Of a stretch of 64,000 nucleotides of DNA, positions 31,938 to 41,237 are shown one piece after another; position 1 is the first letter of the stretch; every line of letters starts with the position of its first letter. The notes beneath the pieces were generated by a model, which did not search any database, had not been told where the DNA came from, and saw only the letters and a program-made list of their open reading frames with translations. Origin of the DNA: Piezodorus guildinii (taxonomy: Eukaryota > Arthropoda > Insecta > Hemiptera > Pentatomidae); contig CM041298.1 of the NCBI GenBank assembly GCA_023052935.1, positions 20,990,871 through 21,054,870 of the forward strand, given 5' to 3'. The position numbers and the translations under genes are program-made.

Positions 31938-32221
31938 TGGGGGGAGCCCGTGGCTGAGTGGCTAGCGTAGCTAGTCTCTCATGCTACAGGTTCTGAGTTC
32001 GAATCTCAGTCCCGGCGGGGCTTTTATAAGAATGTAAAAAAATGGGGATTCATCACAACCTCTCCCCCGGGTATGTGAGACCCGTCAGCCAAAGGGTGGC
32101 CACTCACAAAATGAGTCGTAGTTAGTGATGACCCTACACTAAAAATAGCATCGCGAACTCGCAGGAGTTTACACCGCGAGGCCCAGGGCTTAACCGGCCT
32201 GTCGCGCCACTGAAAAAAAAA
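31938..32221 (+). mobile_element. tRNA-derived SINE, copy 2
   Basis: The head is tRNA-like: GCCCGTGGCTGAGTGGCTAG (A box) and GGTTCTGAGTTCGAATCTCA (B box, with a 5-bp CTGAG/CTCAG T-arm). A ~200-bp body is shared with copy 1 (CCCCCGGGTATGTGAGACCC, AGTGATGACCCTAC, CGCCACTG) and an A-run ends it. A 9-bp TSD, ATCTATTAA, lies at 31929-31937 and 32222-32230. It inserted into an R900 copy. The head could be Leu- or Ser-like but the anticodon arm is not preserved. Confidence 0.9.
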
Positions 32222-32230
32222 ATCTATTAA

Positions 32231-32372
32231 GGGATGTTTTAATTTTAAATATGTTTCTAACAAAACTCGTTGAAATTGCTAAACAAAAAATGTCAACACT
32301 AATTTGATTTAGAAGTTTATTAATTGAATTTATTAGGGGTGAGTAAAAGAAGTGTGTTATCCGCACCAGATT
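32231..32372 (-). mobile_element. R900 repeat, degenerate right part
   Basis: Continues the copy interrupted by the SINE (AAATATGTTTCTAACA) and ends GTGTGTTATCCGCACCAGA at about 32368. Confidence 0.65.
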
Positions 32373-32514
32373 ACTCTCTTAAATGTTTACATAACGGATG
32401 AGCGTGTTCCTACAATTCTAATATATGTTACCAGCAAATGTATTACATTATATTATAATCCTCATATACACGAAATTTCTAAATTAAAAAAAAAATCTCT
32501 ATTTTTTGTTACAG

Positions 32515-32741
32515 AGATGGTATCTCAGGCCATGCCAGCGGACGCTCTTCAGACGACCAAGTCCACGCACTCCAGAACCTGACACACTTGATGTCCCACA
32601 CCTTCCCAGCGCAGTTCGTCTTCCCCGTTCTTGGTCACGACGATCCAGGTTCCAACCCGGGGGAACGCCTGGGTTACAAAGAAGTAGCACACTTCTGGAG
32701 GCAATGGCTGCCAACAGAAGCCATCCATACCTTTAACAAAG
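32515..32741 (+). CDS. Internal exon: acid sphingomyelinase-like phosphodiesterase (SMPDL3-type)
   Basis: A coding exon with canonical splice signals: acceptor TTTTTTGTTACAG ending at 32514 and donor GTAACG at 32742. It holds 75 complete codons plus one base at each end (phase 2 in, phase 1 out). The protein reads DGISGHASGRSSDDQVHALQ, then NLTHLMSHTFPAQFVFPVLG, HDDPGSNPGERLGYKEVAHF and WRQWLPTEAIHTFNKG. This matches the central metallophosphatase part of SMPDL3/SMPD1 proteins (NxT, FPxxxVFPALGNHD, WxxWLxxEAIxTLxKG). These are secreted or lysosomal metal-dependent phosphodiesterases of lipid or nucleotide substrates. Oddly, the metal-site GNHD is GHDD here, with the Asn missing. Neighbouring exons were not found; they may lie outside the window. 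The open frame is under 60 residues from its first Met, so it is easy to miss. Confidence 0.82.
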
Positions 32742-32814
32742 GTAACGCATATTGAAATACATGCTTCATTCCATTATAATACAATTGTTGTGATTCGTTA
32801 AAAATGCGATAATA

Positions 32815-32954
32815 ACTATTAGTGTCACTATCATACCTCATCACTATTAGTGTCACTATAATACCTCATCGCTATTAGTGTCACTATCATACCTCATCAC
32901 TGTTAGTGTCACTATCATACCTCATGACTATTAGTGTCACTATCATACATCATC
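32815..32954. repeat. 28-bp minisatellite, five units
   Basis: Five tandem copies of ACTATTAGTGTCACTATCAT plus ACCTCATC, starting at 32815, 32843, 32871, 32899 and 32927, with one or two substitutions each. It lies 73 bp downstream of the host exon, in what should be its intron. Confidence 0.92.
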
Positions 32955-33159
32955 ACTATCTTTCCCCTTCCGGTCATATTTGAATCTTTTCGCTTTTTAT
33001 TACCTGAGTATTCGTTATTAATTCTGTAATTCTTTAATCTTAGTCCGCTATTTTATATATACCGTTAATCCTTACGTCAAATAAGTCATTAAAGCTTACA
33101 TTAGTATTGGTGGTTTAATTTTAATTGTTAACGCTAAGGTACATCTAATTTTGTTGAAA

Positions 33160-33413
33160 AAATGGAATTACATTCTAAGCATATACGCTTCAAAAAATAT
33201 ATATCATCAATCAAAAATATAAAATTTCAGTTTTATGCAACTTGTTGTTTTCGAACTAAATTTACGGCACACACAGGCAGCCCATATGGCTGGATATTTA
33301 AATTTGGACTCAGGATCCCAAAAACCAGTATTTCGAAAATTTTGTACTCGCATTCGAAAATTTCGTAATGCTTTTCTTTACTATATATTGCATATATAGA
33401 TAAGTGAAAGTAA
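33160..33413 (+). mobile_element. R900 repeat, 3' part with hairpin
   Basis: A diverged R900 subtype: the body from TTCTAAGCATATACGC, then TTTTGTACTCGCATTCGAAAA, then a hairpin end with a looser loop (ACTATATATTGCATATATAG) and AAGTGAAAGTAAAAAAA. Confidence 0.7.
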
Positions 33414-33749
33414 AAAAAAAAGTATCCCTATTAATTTTTTTTCCAGATACGCAATAATTTTTAAAGCATTTAAGCAGAAGGGCGATGCCAGGTTCAGAAA
33501 TTAAAGCAGAAATTCACTTGACAGTTAAGCAGCGCTTGATTTATGGCTTGACGATGTGGCGAGTACAAGTTATGAGTGATTGCTTACTTCATCCCCCTTC
33601 GATTTAATTTGGGTTTTATTCGTTTACACTCTAACCTTGCTATTAATTATCGCCTTGGCACCATATTTTAGTTCTCTTGATGAAACATAAATCTTATTAT
33701 TGAGGTTTTTACTTTAACTTACCTAATTTTTTTTTTATTTATAAAATTT
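33414..33749. other. No gene seen
   Basis: No recognisable feature in this ~340-bp stretch. Confidence 0.4.
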
Positions 33750-33812
33750 TCAGGATCGCAATATTTTCTCTTACTATATATTCCATATATACGTAAGTAA
33801 ATGTAAAACTCG
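33750..33812 (+). repeat. R900 terminal fragment
   Basis: Only the last ~60 bp of an R900-like copy (GATCGCAATATTTTCTCTTA, hairpin ACTATATATTCCATATATAC). It is cut off by the LINE beginning near 33815. Confidence 0.55.
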
Positions 33813-33814
33813 AA

Positions 33815-34411
33815 AAAAAAAAGGATCCGGTACTTAGGACACCATTTCGACAAACGAGTAAGGAATCCTCATACAAGACTGAAACGACAGGAAACTGCCC
33901 GTAGATACCGATTACTGCAAAACTAACTACTACGTCAACGCTCAAATTTTCTATTTACTACAAAAAAAATCATTTATATAATCATTATCAGGCTGATTTT
34001 GCCGACAGACAGCTTTGAAATATATGGTTCCACTCAACTATCAAATTCCTCTCGCATTCAATTCTTGATGCTCCTCACTTTGCTACTAATAAAATCATCC
34101 ATAAAGACCTAAATAGCCCACTAGTTGAAGACTTAGCCCAATTTAAATACACTTATTTTTATTCCAAACTCTCTGCCCACTCAAACTTGGTTATCCGTGA
34201 CCTCACCCGCATAGCTATTCCTGACAATCCACCGAAGTGATTTAAAAGAAGATGGCCAAGAGACCTCCTACCATAAATTAGACATTGGACTATCAATGGG
34301 TAGTTACTTCACAGGACTATCAATTTTAATCATTTATTATTCATGTTTACATATTGTCTTGTATCAATGCTACAAGTTTCAAATTTCTTAAAAATGATAA
34401 AAAAAAAAAAG
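33815..34411 (+). mobile_element. Jockey-like LINE fragment (J3), highly degenerate
   Basis: Plus-strand remnant with YLGHHFDKR-like start, KRQETARRYRL and, at its end, a degraded PPK.FKRRWPRDLL. Many stops and shifts. The tail ends in an A-run at 34395-34411. Confidence 0.75.
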
Positions 34412-35090
34412 TGGTAAATGATCGTCGTGGATTGCACGAACCAAATTTTTTATTTTCACATGCCTATATTTGAATTTCATTATGAAATATATAGTAAGGG
34501 AAAGTATTGCGATCGTAAAAATTTTCGAATTCCTGTTTTCAACGGAAATACACGTTTTATGGTCTCCTGAGTCCAAATGACCAAGTCCCGCAAAAAGGTC
34601 TGTGTGTGTTAACTCCCGCGCGTGAACGAAATGTCCTATGAAAGTGAAATTTCATATTTAAGACAATTATGCATCCGAGATGCTACAAAAACTATTTCGT
34701 CAAAATCAGCTGACCAGGAGAGCCACTTTATACTATGCATTTTTCACCTTTTTACGATTTACTCGAAAACGTTAGAGCCGTTATTGCCGTGATTTCCATT
34801 AAACTCGCTATGTCGATGTAAAATTCAGTGGGCTTTAAAATCATCTAGGTTTTATTCTGATTGAAATAGTGTGGCAGGGCTTAAATGCCGATATTTTAAA
34901 TTTTTTTCCTCTAAAGTACCATTAATTTTGTAGTTTTTATGAATAATTAGCGTTGTTAAAAAAAGAGGTAAATATATAAGTTTAACGAATTCGATATCCA
35001 ACTAAAGGAGAAACCAGAAAAAATATTTTTTTGATATAATTTTTCGTTTTTGAACATAAGAACAGTTATATAGATGTATAATATACCGTT
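34412..35090 (-). mobile_element. R900 repeat, part 1 (interrupted)
   Basis: The R900 body starts near 34487 (AAATATATAGTAAGGGAAAG) with a damaged hairpin. A separate scrap of the CACCAGA-type end lies at 34425-34465. The copy is cut at 35090 by a family T LINE. Confidence 0.75.
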
Positions 35091-35972
35091 TTAATATAGC
35101 TTTAGAATATGTCATAGAAAAGGTGATGTGTACCGAGAAAGGCTTAAATATGGGTGACAAGATTCCGGTTTTGGGGTATGCCGATGATCTGGTACTGCTA
35201 GGTGAAGACACGGAAACCATACAACTAAATACAAGTGTGTTAATAAAAACCGGTAAAGAAACAGGACTCCAATTAAATACCGATAAGACGAAGTATATGA
35301 TTAGTAGCAGAAACGGTGTCGATCTCGGTGATATTGATGTATCAGGTCATACTTTTGAACACGTGGAGAAATTTAAGTATTTAGGTTCAATTATAACTAG
35401 AAAAAATGAAATCCAGGAAGAAATAAAGTCCCGGTTAAAGGTGGGAAATGCGTGTTATTATTCAGTTGCTAAGTTACTTAGTTCTCGGCTTCTATCTAAA
35501 AACTTAAAGATTAGAATTTATAAAACTATTATTCTTTCAACGGTTCTTTACGGATGGGAAACGTGGCCGCTTACTTTAAAGGATGAACAACGGCTTAAGA
35601 CTTTCGAAAATAAGGTATTGTGTAAAATATTTGGTCCAAAGAGAGATGAGGTCACTGGGAAGTTTAGAAGGTTGCATAACGCGGAATTGCGGAACTTGCA
35701 TCCTGTGAATATAATTGAGCTGATTGCATCGCGGAGACTCAAATGGGCGAGTAAAGTTGTTGGGCTCGATGACGAGCGGATTCCGAGAAAGTTGGTATTT
35801 GCTGATCCGACTGGTAGGCGTCCGAAAGGTAGGCCGAAGCGGAGATGGGAGGATTGCGTTAAGGCTGATCTTGGGAGCTTGGGCTTGAATGGTGAGAATT
35901 GGACGAGTCTGTGTAGGCGGAATTTGGTGGTATCGGCATCGAACCTACGGGTTCGCTAAGCCTATTATTATT
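35091..35972 (+). mobile_element. Family T LINE, 5'-truncated, recent
   Basis: A truncated insertion with a 10-bp TSD, ATATACCGTT, at 35081-35090 and 35973-35982, and a TTATTATTA tail. It begins just before the RT catalytic box. It is nearly identical to the copy at 54705-55463. Confidence 0.92.
35126..35959 (+). CDS. Family T LINE RT, C-terminal part (partial ORF, 278 aa)
   Basis: An open frame lacking its N-terminus. It contains IPVLGYADDLVLLGEDTETI with the YADD catalytic box, KTKYMISSRNGVDLG, KYLGSIITRKNEIQEEIKSR, then KTIILSTVLYGWETWPLTL, LHNAELRNLHPVNIIELIAS and a basic C-terminus (GRRPKGRPKRRWEDC). The endonuclease and most RT fingers are missing because the insertion is 5'-truncated. 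Relatives have C for W in LYGCETW. The frame is undamaged, indicating a recent insertion, but it cannot encode a working enzyme alone. Confidence 0.88.
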   Translation: MCTEKGLNMGDKIPVLGYADDLVLLGEDTETIQLNTSVLIKTGKETGLQLNTDKTKYMISSRNGVDLGDIDVSGHTFEHVEKFKYLGSIITRKNEIQEEIKSRLKVGNACYYSVAKLLSSRLLSKNLKIRIYKTIILSTVLYGWETWPLTLKDEQRLKTFENKVLCKIFGPKRDEVTGKFRRLHNAELRNLHPVNIIELIASRRLKWASKVVGLDDERIPRKLVFADPTGRRPKGRPKRRWEDCVKADLGSLGLNGENWTSLCRRNLVVSASNLRVR

Positions 35973-36255
35973 ATATACCGTTGGGAAGCTAAATATTTTA
36001 GAAAAAATGTATTATTCACAAGCTTGTAAAAGTTAATAGAGAATTATGAATAGCTGATAACTAATTAACCGATTATTTTAGGTAATTATATAACCGATTT
36101 TTTTATAAAACACATGTTTCTATAGAAATTTAAGTTAATTAATTCTTTAATGGTTTCTCTCATTACTATCTCTAACTGTATTTAAAAATTCTTTAATCAA
36201 TTTTGAAAACGAGGTAAGTGAAAGTCTTGTGTTGCCCGCACCAGATTTTTAAATA
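35973..36255 (-). mobile_element. R900 repeat, part 2
   Basis: The R900 copy resumes after the family T LINE (ATATACCGTTGGGAAGC) and ends GTGTTGCCCGCACCAGA at about 36230-36246. Confidence 0.8.
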
Positions 36256-36359
36256 TGTATGTGTACTTTATCATGAAGATATACGGAAAATAATGTTCAA
36301 AATCGTTTATTCCATCTCAGGTTATCATACCTAGTCCATCAGGTGACCGAAATAAAAAG

Positions 36360-36810
36360 TAATAACAAGCCATTTTCATGATTCCTCCTCCTCGGAGGGT
36401 TAATAGCTTACAAAGCGGTGGATGATGGAAGACCTATTTGCATGAGGCCGTTGTAATTTGGGCGCCAATTAATACCGAATTGTTAAAGGGCCGATGCTAA
36501 CATTCAAAATGCTGAGTAGGCGTTTGGAACAAGTTCCTCAGGCGGCCGATGCCAGTTATGCTAAGTCCTCAGCCAAAGACTTAGCCGGAACCCTGGATCA
36601 AGTTAGTCAATTACACCGGAATCGGGGGCTCTGTTATTTACTGGCTGGCTTTGATGTCGCTAGGAATTCCTCCTTTAACATTCTTGGCCGATCAATCTCC
36701 CCCAAGACTCCCACCCGAAGGTCGGCGGTGGGTGGAGTAAGGCATTCTTAGTTAACAGGAATCCTAGGTGGCGCCGTAGATTACATTCCGCCCGGGGGAA
36801 AGAAAAAATA
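36360..36810. other. GC-richer island, unclassified
   Basis: A compositionally distinct stretch. A plus frame from 36494 (TTG or ATG near 36495; LTFKMLSRRLEQVPQAADAS, then AKSSAKDLAGTLDQ) is open for 85 codons. I recognise no protein. It could be a LINE 5' region, a gene fragment or an unlisted element. A CTCCTCCTCGGAGG palindrome occurs at about 36386-36400, and another near 36783. Confidence 0.4.
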
Positions 36811-36906
36811 GTTTTCAATTATATTTTATTTTTATTTTTTATTTTTATTTTTTTACACATAACAGGGTTTATTTTTTTATTATCTTTTTTTCTAAACAAA
36901 GCTCTA

Positions 36907-37640
36907 ATTTTTTTTTTTTTTAAACATAATTTATTGAAATTTACAACTGTACTAAATAAAATACATCAAGTAAATATGATATTAGAAAAGTGACATGGAA
37001 GAGACTTGTAGAGGAACTAACCAATGGTAGCACTCCTGTAACTATTCTAAACTAGAAGGTCTCGGGGCCATCTCCTTTTCAGACGCCTCGGAGGATTGTC
37101 GGGAATCGAAGAGGAAGAAAGGATTGAAATTAGAGGATTAAGGTGGGAATATAGTTTGTCATGAAAGAAATAGTATCTAGATCGGGCCAAATCAGCAACA
37201 TACGGAATATTAAGGTCTTTGTGGATCAGTTTATTAGTAACAAAATAAGGAGCATTGAGGATGTTACGAAGGATTTTGGATTGTAGGGATTGGATACGGG
37301 AAGAATTTGATGGTTTAGTAGAGCCCCAAAGCTCTACTCCGTAAGTTCATATAGACCGTATGATAGTCATGTAGATGAGCCTTTTGTAGTTAAGTGGAAG
37401 ATTGGAACGTTTGTCTAGTAAGTGTTGAAGTAGTCGAAAACATCGTGCAGTTTCTTGTCGTTTCAGTCTTGTATGAGGGTTCCATGTAAGGTGTTTGTCA
37501 AGGTGTAGTACTAGATATGGGATCTGTTCAACCGGGACAAGAGGAGTATTATTGAAGGAGACAGTAGGGCAGGATGTCATTGGTTTACGACGAAGGGTAT
37601 AGGTAATTTGGCTGGATTTGTTGGCATTTATAAGCTCTAA
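36907..37640 (-). mobile_element. Jockey-like LINE fragment (J3), minus
   Basis: Minus-strand copy whose T-run at 36907-36921 is the poly(A) tail. It includes 37580-37347 (MTSCPTVSFNNTPLVPVEQI, LHLDKHLTWNPHTRLKRQE) and, toward its 3' end, the region encoding the PPRRLKRRWPRD-type signature near 37055-37090. It is truncated at 37640. Confidence 0.82.
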
Positions 37641-37699
37641 TAAAAAACGAAATATATATTTTTGGCCCCAATCAGGTATCCATCCTTCTATTTTTTTTT

Positions 37700-38350
37700 T
37701 AAATCCCTACCCTTTAGTCTCACATCACAGCCATTGAGGAATGGTGTCAGAACTGGAGGATTTAAATAAATCCTAAAAACTCCCACCAAATTACCTTTAC
37801 CCTTCGTCGCAAACCGATGACTTCCTGCCCCACTGTATCCTTTAATAATACCCCACTTATAGCTGTTGAACAAATCCGTTACCTAGGACTCCATCTTGAC
37901 AAACGTCTTACATGGAATCTCCATACGCGACTTAAACGACAAGGAACTGCCTGTAGATACCGATTACTACAACACTTACTAGACAAACGTTCAAAACTTC
38001 CAATTTATTACAAAAAGTTCATTATGTTACCATCATCAGACCCATCTGGACATATAGTATCGAGCTTTGGAGCTCTACTAAACCATCTAATTCCTCTCGC
38101 ATTCGATCCTTACATTCCAAAATCCTTCGCAAAATCCTAACTGCTACTTATTTCGTTACGAATAAAATCATCCATAATGACTTAAATATCCCATTTGTCG
38201 CAGAACTAGCCTGAAACAGATAGATATGCCTCTTTTCATTCCAAACTCCAAACCCACACGAATCTTCTTGTACGCAACTTATCATTCCCATGTACTCCTG
38301 ACAACCCTCCGAGGCGATTGAAAAGACGATGGCCTCGAATCCTACTTTAA
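37700..38350 (+). mobile_element. Jockey-like LINE fragment (J3), plus
   Basis: Covers the same RT C-terminal segment in the opposite orientation (MTSCPTVSFNNTPLIAVEQI, LHLDKRLTWNLHTRLKRQG). It ends PPRRLKRRWPRILL-like near 38345. Frames are broken. With 36907-37640 it forms a long inverted repeat around ~60 bp. Confidence 0.8.
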
Positions 38351-38429
38351 TTAAATTGACAAATTTTAATCCCTGAAACAGAAAAACGAATAACATTAGT
38401 AAAAGAAATACCATAGTATATCATGATTT

Positions 38430-38520
38430 TGTTAATAATTATAATAAATATTTATTTATTCTGGGATTAGTCCCTTAAGAATAATATCACAAGAAAATTC
38501 AAATGAACACTTTAGAGTCT
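38430..38520. repeat. Shared element end (with 50150-50210)
   Basis: TTATTCTGGGATTAGTCCCTTAAGAATAA at 38457-38485 is nearly repeated at 50161-50190 (TTATTCTAGGACTATGTCCCTTAAGAATAA). It is probably the 3' end of an unlisted LINE on the minus strand. Confidence 0.4.
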
Positions 38521-38610
38521 TGGAGTATAAAAACAAACAAAAAAAGATTACAAATTACAATAATAATAATTTATTTTCTTTTTTAATTTTTCTGGAAGTT
38601 TTTCTTGATA

Positions 38611-38946
38611 TTAACACTTAAATGAGCACACCTTAACTTCCTTTTGTGTTTATTTATTTCATTTCATAACCATTCTCATCTATCAACGTTTCAGGGTTTT
38701 TCCCATTCTCAAGACTCATTTTTTTAAACATTTTCTCATATATAACTCAGTACTTCACTCCATAGCTTACTGCTATTCGTCAACATGTTCATTGGCACAT
38801 GAAGTAGTGAGTTATATATGAGAAAATGTTTAAAAAAATAAGTCTTGAGATTGGGAAAACAATCCCGAAACGTTGATAGATGTGAATGGTTATGAAATAA
38901 AATAAATAAACACAAAAGGAAGTTAAGGTGTGCTCATTTAAGTGTT
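38611..38946. repeat. Foldback repeat, ~148-bp arms
   Basis: Arms 38611-38759 and 38801-38946 are inverted copies (AACACTTAAATGAGCACACC at the tips). About 40 bp of unrelated spacer separates them. Each arm contains a Penelope-like phrase (left: AACGTTTCAGGG; right, read on plus: CCCGAAACGTTGATAG). The GAAAC core is kept but CTGATGA is replaced by CTTGAGA. Confidence 0.85.
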
Positions 38947-39249
38947 AAAAAAAAAATAAATTAAAAATCAACCTCAAATAAAAATATTGAATATAAATAT
39001 TTGAAATCGGTCTAGGTAAGACCAGGATTATATTCTCTGCTATTTGTTGGAGCTGATTTTTTCTAGTCCATACTCAAAAAGATCCCCTTGCCAAAGAAAG
39101 CGGCAGGATAGGGTAATATATACGAATGATAATTTGAAAACTGAGTACGTGCTTGGAAAAAAAAAAAAAAAAAACTAACTATAACCTTTAAATCTTGATA
39201 CCTATTTATTTATATTTTTTAATTACGTATTCATATTTTTTTTTCACAC

Positions 39250-40300
39250 TTCCTTTTTAGGATGAGGCGATCCATGTAATGACTACATGATAAATATTTA
39301 AAATTATGGAAAATACCAGACTTCCAAAAATATGTTACAATAGACTTAGAGACCTAGAAACAAATAAAAACGTGCCTTTTAACTGGACCGCAGAAGTTCG
39401 TAGGCCACTGATTCTTATAGGTTCAGAGGAAATATGGGCTCTCAATGATCCAGCTGTTTTAAAAAATTCAAAGAGCAAACTGTTTGAGAAAATGGCTAAC
39501 CATTTATATTCCAGGGATATAGAAGCTATTGAAAATTCCTCTCACAGTAAAATATATCGTCATATAACCAACTTCCGATTCGGAGAAGAATATTTAAATC
39601 TTAGATGTAATATAAACAAAATAAGGTTAATTGCTCAACTAAGACTGGCAGGCGAGAAATCACAGAGGATAATAGTGAATGGATTATATTATAAATTTGA
39701 ACCCAGCATGTCTTGCCCTCTATGTAATACCGATGGTTATGATAATATTCAACATTTTCTAACATCGTGTCCAGTTTTAGAACCAGTCAGAAGATTCTAT
39801 TTATTTAAGTATGTCATGAAAAATTTTAATTTAGGAGACTTGTTAACAATTACCACCTATAGGAAGTTGAACGATTTATTTTTGTTTTCAATAGAAGCTT
39901 TAAAGATAAGAAGTTTTGTTACAAACGACTAGTACAAAATTTATATGGATTTGTTATGTCATTACTTTTGTTTATATAAAATTGTTATCAAGATATGTAT
40001 TATTCAAAAATTTTTTTGTTCGGTTTTCTTGAGTTTATTATTATTTATTTTTTATTTAAAGTTTCTTTGTTCAATATTTAATCAAGATTTGTATTCTTAG
40101 TTATTTTGTTAATTGTTTTTTTTTCTTATAATGTCATTTCTAAAGTAGTTAGTTCAACTCTTATTTCAATATTTATAATATTTCCTTAGTAAATGTAAAA
40201 AATGATTCTGTCTAAATGAAATAGAGGCCAAACCTCTTGCTAAAAGATGTAAATCTTAAAAGCAATAAAATATTATTATTATATTATTATTATTATATTT
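39250..40300 (+). mobile_element. LINE 3'-end with ATT tail (family Z)
   Basis: Contains the open C-terminal frame at 39306-39932 and ends in an ATT-repeat tail at about 40266-40300. I see no RT catalytic motif; the 5' limit is approximate. Confidence 0.65.
39306..39932 (+). CDS. LINE C-terminal fragment with C2HC motif (208 aa)
   Basis: An open frame that contains IRLIAQLRLAG and the cluster CPLCNTDGYDNIQHFLTSC (CX2C...HX4C). Such clusters are typical of C-termini of I/R1/R2-type LINE RTs. Two other fragments in the window show the same type of ending (50940-51690, 58059-58541). No YADD box is present, so this is only the tail of ORF2. The 5' boundary of the true protein lies upstream and is lost. 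Confidence 0.7.
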   Translation: MENTRLPKICYNRLRDLETNKNVPFNWTAEVRRPLILIGSEEIWALNDPAVLKNSKSKLFEKMANHLYSRDIEAIENSSHSKIYRHITNFRFGEEYLNLRCNINKIRLIAQLRLAGEKSQRIIVNGLYYKFEPSMSCPLCNTDGYDNIQHFLTSCPVLEPVRRFYLFKYVMKNFNLGDLLTITTYRKLNDLFLFSIEALKIRSFVTND

Positions 40301-40370
40301 AAAATGCAATTTATCACTTCCATTGAAGTGTTAGCATCAGTTCCATGGATAAATCGAAAACGTGAATATT

Positions 40371-40564
40371 GTAATTAACGAAGTCGATTAACCCGTGATA
40401 CAGAGAATTCTCGTTACCATAATTGAAAATATTTCTGGGAGTTATAATTTAAACGGTTTCTACTGTTTTATCCAAATGGTAATCATGAGTTTTTAATTAT
40501 ATGTATTTTATTTGGGCCAAGTGAAATGAATATTTGTGTTTGCGAATGGCCAATTCTGTTAGCG
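40371..40564. repeat. Long direct repeat, copy 1 (with 48641)
   Basis: This 194-bp block is repeated at 48641-48833 with a handful of differences (TTAACCCGTGATACAGAGAA, ATTTGGGCCAAGTGAAATGA, CCAATTCTGTTAGCG). The spacing is about 8.27 kb. No known element is assigned. Confidence 0.85.
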
Positions 40565-40629
40565 ATATTTTATATTTTTATCGTTTGGTAGACTATATGA
40601 GTTAATGATTTATTTGTGTAAATAAACTT

Positions 40630-40725
40630 GTTTTACTGGAAGGAATTAGTCCGGTCAGTGAATGAAACTACTAAATAGTTTCAACTATTAATTTTCTGAC
40701 TCGTTTCGATCCCCATTGTAAATAC
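40630..40725 (-). mobile_element. Penelope-type repeat remnant
   Basis: Shares AAGGAATTAGTCCGG, GAATGAAAC and TAGTTTCAACTATT with 62700-62760. The hammerhead that follows is decayed: ACGTTTCG has become TCGTTTCG at 40700-40708 and the CTGATGA core is missing. Confidence 0.55.
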
Positions 40726-41034
40726 TTTATAAAACGATTATATATCGTTATATTATTTTTGTGCTGAGATAACATAGTGGTATAAGTCACTTCTAGAAAT
40801 GTGTTTTTTTTTTTTTTGTTTTTTTTCATTCTGGTATGTTATTCCTTAAAGTTTAGAAGATGGCAAAATATACTAAGTGCTTCTCTTTCTGTTCATGAGT
40901 AATCAGCTATATTTTGTACATATAAAAGAACCACATTCAAAAACTTATAAAAAAAAAAAAAATATATATATTTAATAGCATAATTCGATAGAACTAAGAG
41001 AACAACCCAAATAAGTATCACTTATATTGATGAT

Positions 41035-41237
41035 ATTTTTAAAAGTAAAACTAGAAATTAAGTCATTTAATTAGACTCTGAAAAATATTAAAGGCCAATG
41101 CTTCTCTGGATTAGCGTAAAAAAATCGGAAAGTTCGCGAGCAAAAAACGCATTTTATTTAATATCTCTAGTTCTAGTGAAGGTATAAAAATAAGCTTTGA
41201 GTCAAAATTACCCTTTTTCAAATTGAAATAATTTAAG
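41035..41237 (+). repeat. Long-TIR (family B) element, left arm
   Basis: Left arm of an element with long terminal inverted repeats. It contains GGCCAATGCT, AAAAAATCGGAAAGTT, ACGCATTTTATTTAATATCT and TAGTGAAGGTATAAAAATAA. It is split by the LINE at 41238. The same sequence is at 62385-62560 and, inverted, at 63290-63480. Confidence 0.75.

Noticed and set aside
32506..32736. Arg/Pro-rich open frames on both strands over the host exon
   Set aside because: The exon's true frame is the one with splice-site agreement and SMPDL3-like motifs. The longer frames have only low-complexity composition and no motif.
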